Under the pieces are notes generated by a model that saw only the letters and a list, made by a program, of their open reading frames with translations, was not told where the DNA came from and did not search any database. A DNA stretch of 64,000 nucleotides from Phocaeicola massiliensis B84634 = Timone 84634 = DSM 17679 = JCM 13223 (GTDB taxonomy: Bacteria > Bacteroidota > Bacteroidia > Bacteroidales > Bacteroidaceae): NCBI RefSeq assembly GCF_000382445.1, contig NZ_KB905472.1:143621-207620 (forward strand), written 5' to 3'. The position numbers and the translations under genes were made by a program. This document shows, one piece after another, positions 61,541-64,000 of the stretch (positions are counted from its first letter, which is position 1; the number at the start of each line of letters is the position of its first letter).

Positions 61541-62999
61541 ATTGGCAGAGGTATTGACTTATAATGCCAAACAACCGATGATATTTAGTAGCGGATTGTT
61601 TTTGTTTCTGTTTTTGGGCTTTAGCCTGATATATGTGTTATTGCAGAAGAAGGACACGGCGCGTATTTTGTTTGTTTCTCTATTTTCCTATTATTTTTAT
61701 TATAAGAGCAGTGGCTTTTATTTCTTTTTATTAGGGGTGGTGACGGTTACAGACTTTTTCCTGGCAGGACGTATGGCTGTGACGGAAAGTAAATGGGGTA
61801 GGAAAGGCCTTCTGTTGTTGAGTTTGTTTGTCAATTTGGGACTGCTTTGCTATTTTAAATATACTAATTTTTTTTATGAGATGCTGACCCCATTGTGGAA
61901 TGGCAACTTTGAACCATTGGATATTTTTTTGCCGGTAGGCATTTCATTCTTCACTTTCCAGTCATTGAGTTATACTATTGATGTATATCGCCGACAGTTG
62001 CAGCCGTTGGAACGTTTGTTGGATTATGTGTTTTATGTATCTTTCTTTCCCCAATTGGTGGCAGGTCCTATTGTTCGTGCACGTGATTTTATCCCTCAGA
62101 TTCGTGAGCCGTTGATGGTTTCGCGAGAGATGTTTGGTACGGGGGTATTCTTTGTTGTTAGTGGTTTGTTTAAAAAAGCAGTTATTTCTGATTATATTAG
62201 TGTGAATTTTGTTGAGCGTATTTTCGATAATCCTGCTTTGTATTCAGGAGTAGAGAATTTGTTTGGTATTTATGGTTACGCTTTGCAAATTTATTGCGAT
62301 TTTTCAGGTTATAGCGATATGGCAATCGGTATTGCCTTATTACTCGGTTTTCGTTTTCCGATGAACTTCAATTCTCCTTATAAAGCAGATAGTATTACTG
62401 ATTTTTGGCATCGTTGGCATATCTCTTTATCTACTTGGTTGCGTGATTATTTGTATATTTCATTGGGCGGTAACCGCAAAGGAAAAATACGCACTTATAT
62501 TAATTTGTTTCTTACAATGTTACTGGGGGGGCTGTGGCATGGTGCGTCTTGGAATTTTGTTATTTGGGGAGGCTTTCATGGAGTGGCATTAGCTGCACAC
62601 AAGTTTTGGCGTAACCTTTTGGGCAAACCTAAAACAGCTGTGAGCTATGGCATTCGAAAGGTCTTTGCAGTGATGCTTACATTTCATTTTGTTTGTTTCT
62701 GTTGGATATTCTTCCGTAACAGTACTTTTGAAGCATCAGTCACGATGATAAGGCAAGTGTTTACAGCTTTTCATCCCGAAGTGCTTGGGCAGCTTATTGA
62801 AGGATATTGGAAAGTATTTGTGTTGATGGGAATAGGTTATTTGTTACATTTTGCTCCTGATGACTGGCAAGACGCTTGTTGTCGTGGAGTGGTGCGACTG
62901 CCTTTATTGGGAAAGGCATTATTGCTGGTGGCATTAATTTATTTGGTTATTCAGATAAAGAGTAGCGATATACAACCGTTTATTTACTTCCAGTTCTGA
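61518..62999 (+). CDS. MBOAT-family O-acyltransferase (AlgI/PatA-like)
   Basis: The 493-residue membrane protein has about ten hydrophobic segments and the MBOAT motif set FWHRWHISLSTWLRDYLYISLGGNRKG with conserved His298 and His301, plus GGLWHGASWNFVIWG with His341, the invariant catalytic histidine. Such proteins move acyl groups across the inner membrane to SGNH-type partners that O-acetylate alginate, peptidoglycan or other envelope glycans. The two SGNH genes directly upstream fit this role. The target glycan is not known. Confidence 0.94.
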   Translation: MWQLDWNKLAEVLTYNAKQPMIFSSGLFLFLFLGFSLIYVLLQKKDTARILFVSLFSYYFYYKSSGFYFFLLGVVTVTDFFLAGRMAVTESKWGRKGLLLLSLFVNLGLLCYFKYTNFFYEMLTPLWNGNFEPLDIFLPVGISFFTFQSLSYTIDVYRRQLQPLERLLDYVFYVSFFPQLVAGPIVRARDFIPQIREPLMVSREMFGTGVFFVVSGLFKKAVISDYISVNFVERIFDNPALYSGVENLFGIYGYALQIYCDFSGYSDMAIGIALLLGFRFPMNFNSPYKADSITDFWHRWHISLSTWLRDYLYISLGGNRKGKIRTYINLFLTMLLGGLWHGASWNFVIWGGFHGVALAAHKFWRNLLGKPKTAVSYGIRKVFAVMLTFHFVCFCWIFFRNSTFEASVTMIRQVFTAFHPEVLGQLIEGYWKVFVLMGIGYLLHFAPDDWQDACCRGVVRLPLLGKALLLVALIYLVIQIKSSDIQPFIYFQF

Positions 63000-63178
63000 G
63001 AAGAAATAAATGTTATATGAAGATATCTTTGAACCGCAATTTGCATTAATATATATAATAATGTGTATGCTTTGTTTTCCTATTGTTTATGTTTTGTTAT
63101 TTATGTTCTACAACAGGTTTATAAATCAGTTAGTTAGCATAAGTCGGTTCAGAAATTAATAAAAAAGTGTTTGATATA
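63000..63178. other. AT-rich region between MBOAT gene and rrn promoters
   Basis: No open frame of note and no repeat. The region leads into the tandem ribosomal promoters. Confidence 0.5.
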
Positions 63179-63210
63179 TTTGGATTGGATTCTAAAATGT
63201 TCTACTTTTG
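63179..63210 (+). promoter_or_regulatory. rrn promoter P1
   Basis: TTTG at 63179-63182 and TACTTTTG at 63203-63210, 20 bp apart, match the consensus. Confidence 0.75.
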
Positions 63211-63307
63211 CATCCGCTAAGCAAGAGAGCTGGTTTTTAATTGACAGATTTATAATTATCGGTTACTGATGAAGAAACAAAAAAGTTTTGAAAAAGTTCG
63301 ATAAAAA

Positions 63308-63339
63308 TTTGGCAGATTAAAATAAACGCTTTATCTTTG
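63308..63339 (+). promoter_or_regulatory. rrn promoter P2
   Basis: TTTG at 63308-63311 and TATCTTTG at 63332-63339, 20 bp apart, preceded by an A/T-rich stretch that could serve as an UP element. Confidence 0.85.
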
Positions 63340-63381
63340 CAAAACCTTTCCGAATAAAATGAGGAAAGCACATAAAGAAGA

Positions 63382-63392
63382 GTTCTTTGAAA
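63382..63392 (+). promoter_or_regulatory. boxA-like antitermination site of the rrn leader
   Basis: GTTCTTTGAAA resembles the boxA found in Bacteroidetes rrn leaders (bacterial consensus TGCTCTTTAACA). Confidence 0.55.
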
Positions 63393-63539
63393 CGATTATA
63401 GATAAACAAACAAGTAGTACAAGTCTGCATGTTATATAATATATAATGTGTATGAAAACAGAAACCGTCAATTATAGATTATTGATAGATTTGGTTCTTG
63501 AGCAGATTATCAACTTACGTGTTGAAAAATAATATTTTT

Positions 63540-64000
63540 ACAATGAAGAGTTTGATCCTGGCTCAGGATGAACGCTAGCTACAGGCTTAACACATGCAAG
63601 TCGAGGGGCAGCATGGTCTTAGCTTGCTAAGGCCGATGGCGACCGGCGCACGGGTGAGTAACGCGTATCCAACCTGCCTTACACTCTTGGACAGCCTTCT
63701 GAAAGGGAGATTAATACAAGATGTTATCATGAGTAAGCATTTTCGCATGATTAAAGGTTTACCGGTGTAAGATGGGGATGCGTTCCATTAGATAGTAGGC
63801 GGGGTAACGGCCCACCTAGTCTTCGATGGATAGGGGTTCTGAGAGGAAGGTCCCCCACATTGGAACTGAGACACGGTCCAAACTCCTACGGGAGGCAGCA
63901 GTGAGGAATATTGGTCAATGGACGAGAGTCTGAACCAGCCAAGTAGCGTGAAGGATGAAGGTTCTATGGATTGTAAACTTCTTTTATACGGGAATAAACG
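63540..64000 (+). rRNA. 16S ribosomal RNA, 5' part
   Basis: Contains GAAGAGTTTGATCCTGGCTC at the start, the Bacteroides-type AACGCTAGCTACAGGCTTAA, GCGTATCCAACCTGCC, and ACTCCTACGGGAGGCAGCAG. The start was placed by aligning TGAAGAG with E. coli position 5-11. The first variable loop matches what I recall of the P. vulgatus/dorei group, but the second region (ACACTCTTGG, ATGTTATCATGAG) departs from those, suggesting a related species. Confidence 0.98.

Overview
The window is chromosomal DNA of a gut Bacteroidales, most likely Phocaeicola or Bacteroides. A 16S rRNA gene enters at the right edge with Bacteroides-type sequence, and its start resembles the P. vulgatus/dorei group as I remember it, so genus-level placement is firmer than species. 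Promoters have the Bacteroides form (TAnnTTTG at -7, often TTTG near -33). Shine-Dalgarno sites are not obvious, and the lipoproteins carry SCSDDD-type lipoboxes. Gene content (NAD- and NADP-type glutamate dehydrogenases, two-domain malic enzyme, LDH-like malate dehydrogenase, DUF4925 and PCMD lipoproteins, M56-TonB proteins) fits the same group.

Layout. 1-6450: end of an ABC-F ATPase, rfbB, a YfcE-type phosphoesterase, ppk1 and a cytidylate-kinase-like gene. 6492-15637: MATE pump, secreted S8 protease overlapping xseA-xseB, ilvE, trmB, an Mrp/ApbC ATPase without the usual CXXC, and a DASS-type carboxylate transporter. 15728-17833: BlaI-type repressor and M56 membrane protein with two TonB domains, with a candidate operator on their promoter. 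18015-25648: an MsbA-like exporter, then a TolC-HlyD-permease-permease-lipoprotein run with no ATPase gene. 25928-32189: coiled-coil membrane protein, mdh, and a tightly overlapped GNAT / PAPS-reductase-like (IbrA) / ParB-like (IbrB) cassette running into a fimbrillin-like lipoprotein. 32353-45085: gdhB, a PEP-synthase-like protein with receiver domains, surface lipoproteins and an outer membrane protein, gdhA, and malic enzyme. 45485-58755: two RND efflux systems separated by an LpxA-like acyltransferase and a TetR regulator; the second ends with a small PII-like protein. 59221-62999: two SGNH esterases and an MBOAT acyltransferase in overlapping order. 63000-64000: tandem rrn promoters, leader and 16S start.

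Between genes there are two dispersed repeat families. One is a REP/BIME-like element (two GC-rich hairpins flanking a short spacer) present three times, once nested inside a terminator-like fold-back. The other, which I consider the most unusual signal here, is a set of three arrays of exactly 22-bp units. Each unit is a palindrome whose arms agree within an array but differ between arrays, while the core and, for two arrays, the outer flanks are shared. No insertion sequence, prophage, CRISPR array or tRNA gene was seen.

Functionally the window mixes central carbon and nitrogen metabolism (ppk1, ilvE, mdh, gdhA/gdhB, malic enzyme), envelope export (MATE, ABC, two RND pumps) and surface decoration (fimbrillin-like, DUF4925, PCMD, SGNH-MBOAT). 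Most accessory genes sit in compact runs with gaps under 60 bp or ATGA overlaps, so operon assignments are fairly safe, whereas substrates of the pumps and acyltransferase cannot be read from sequence.
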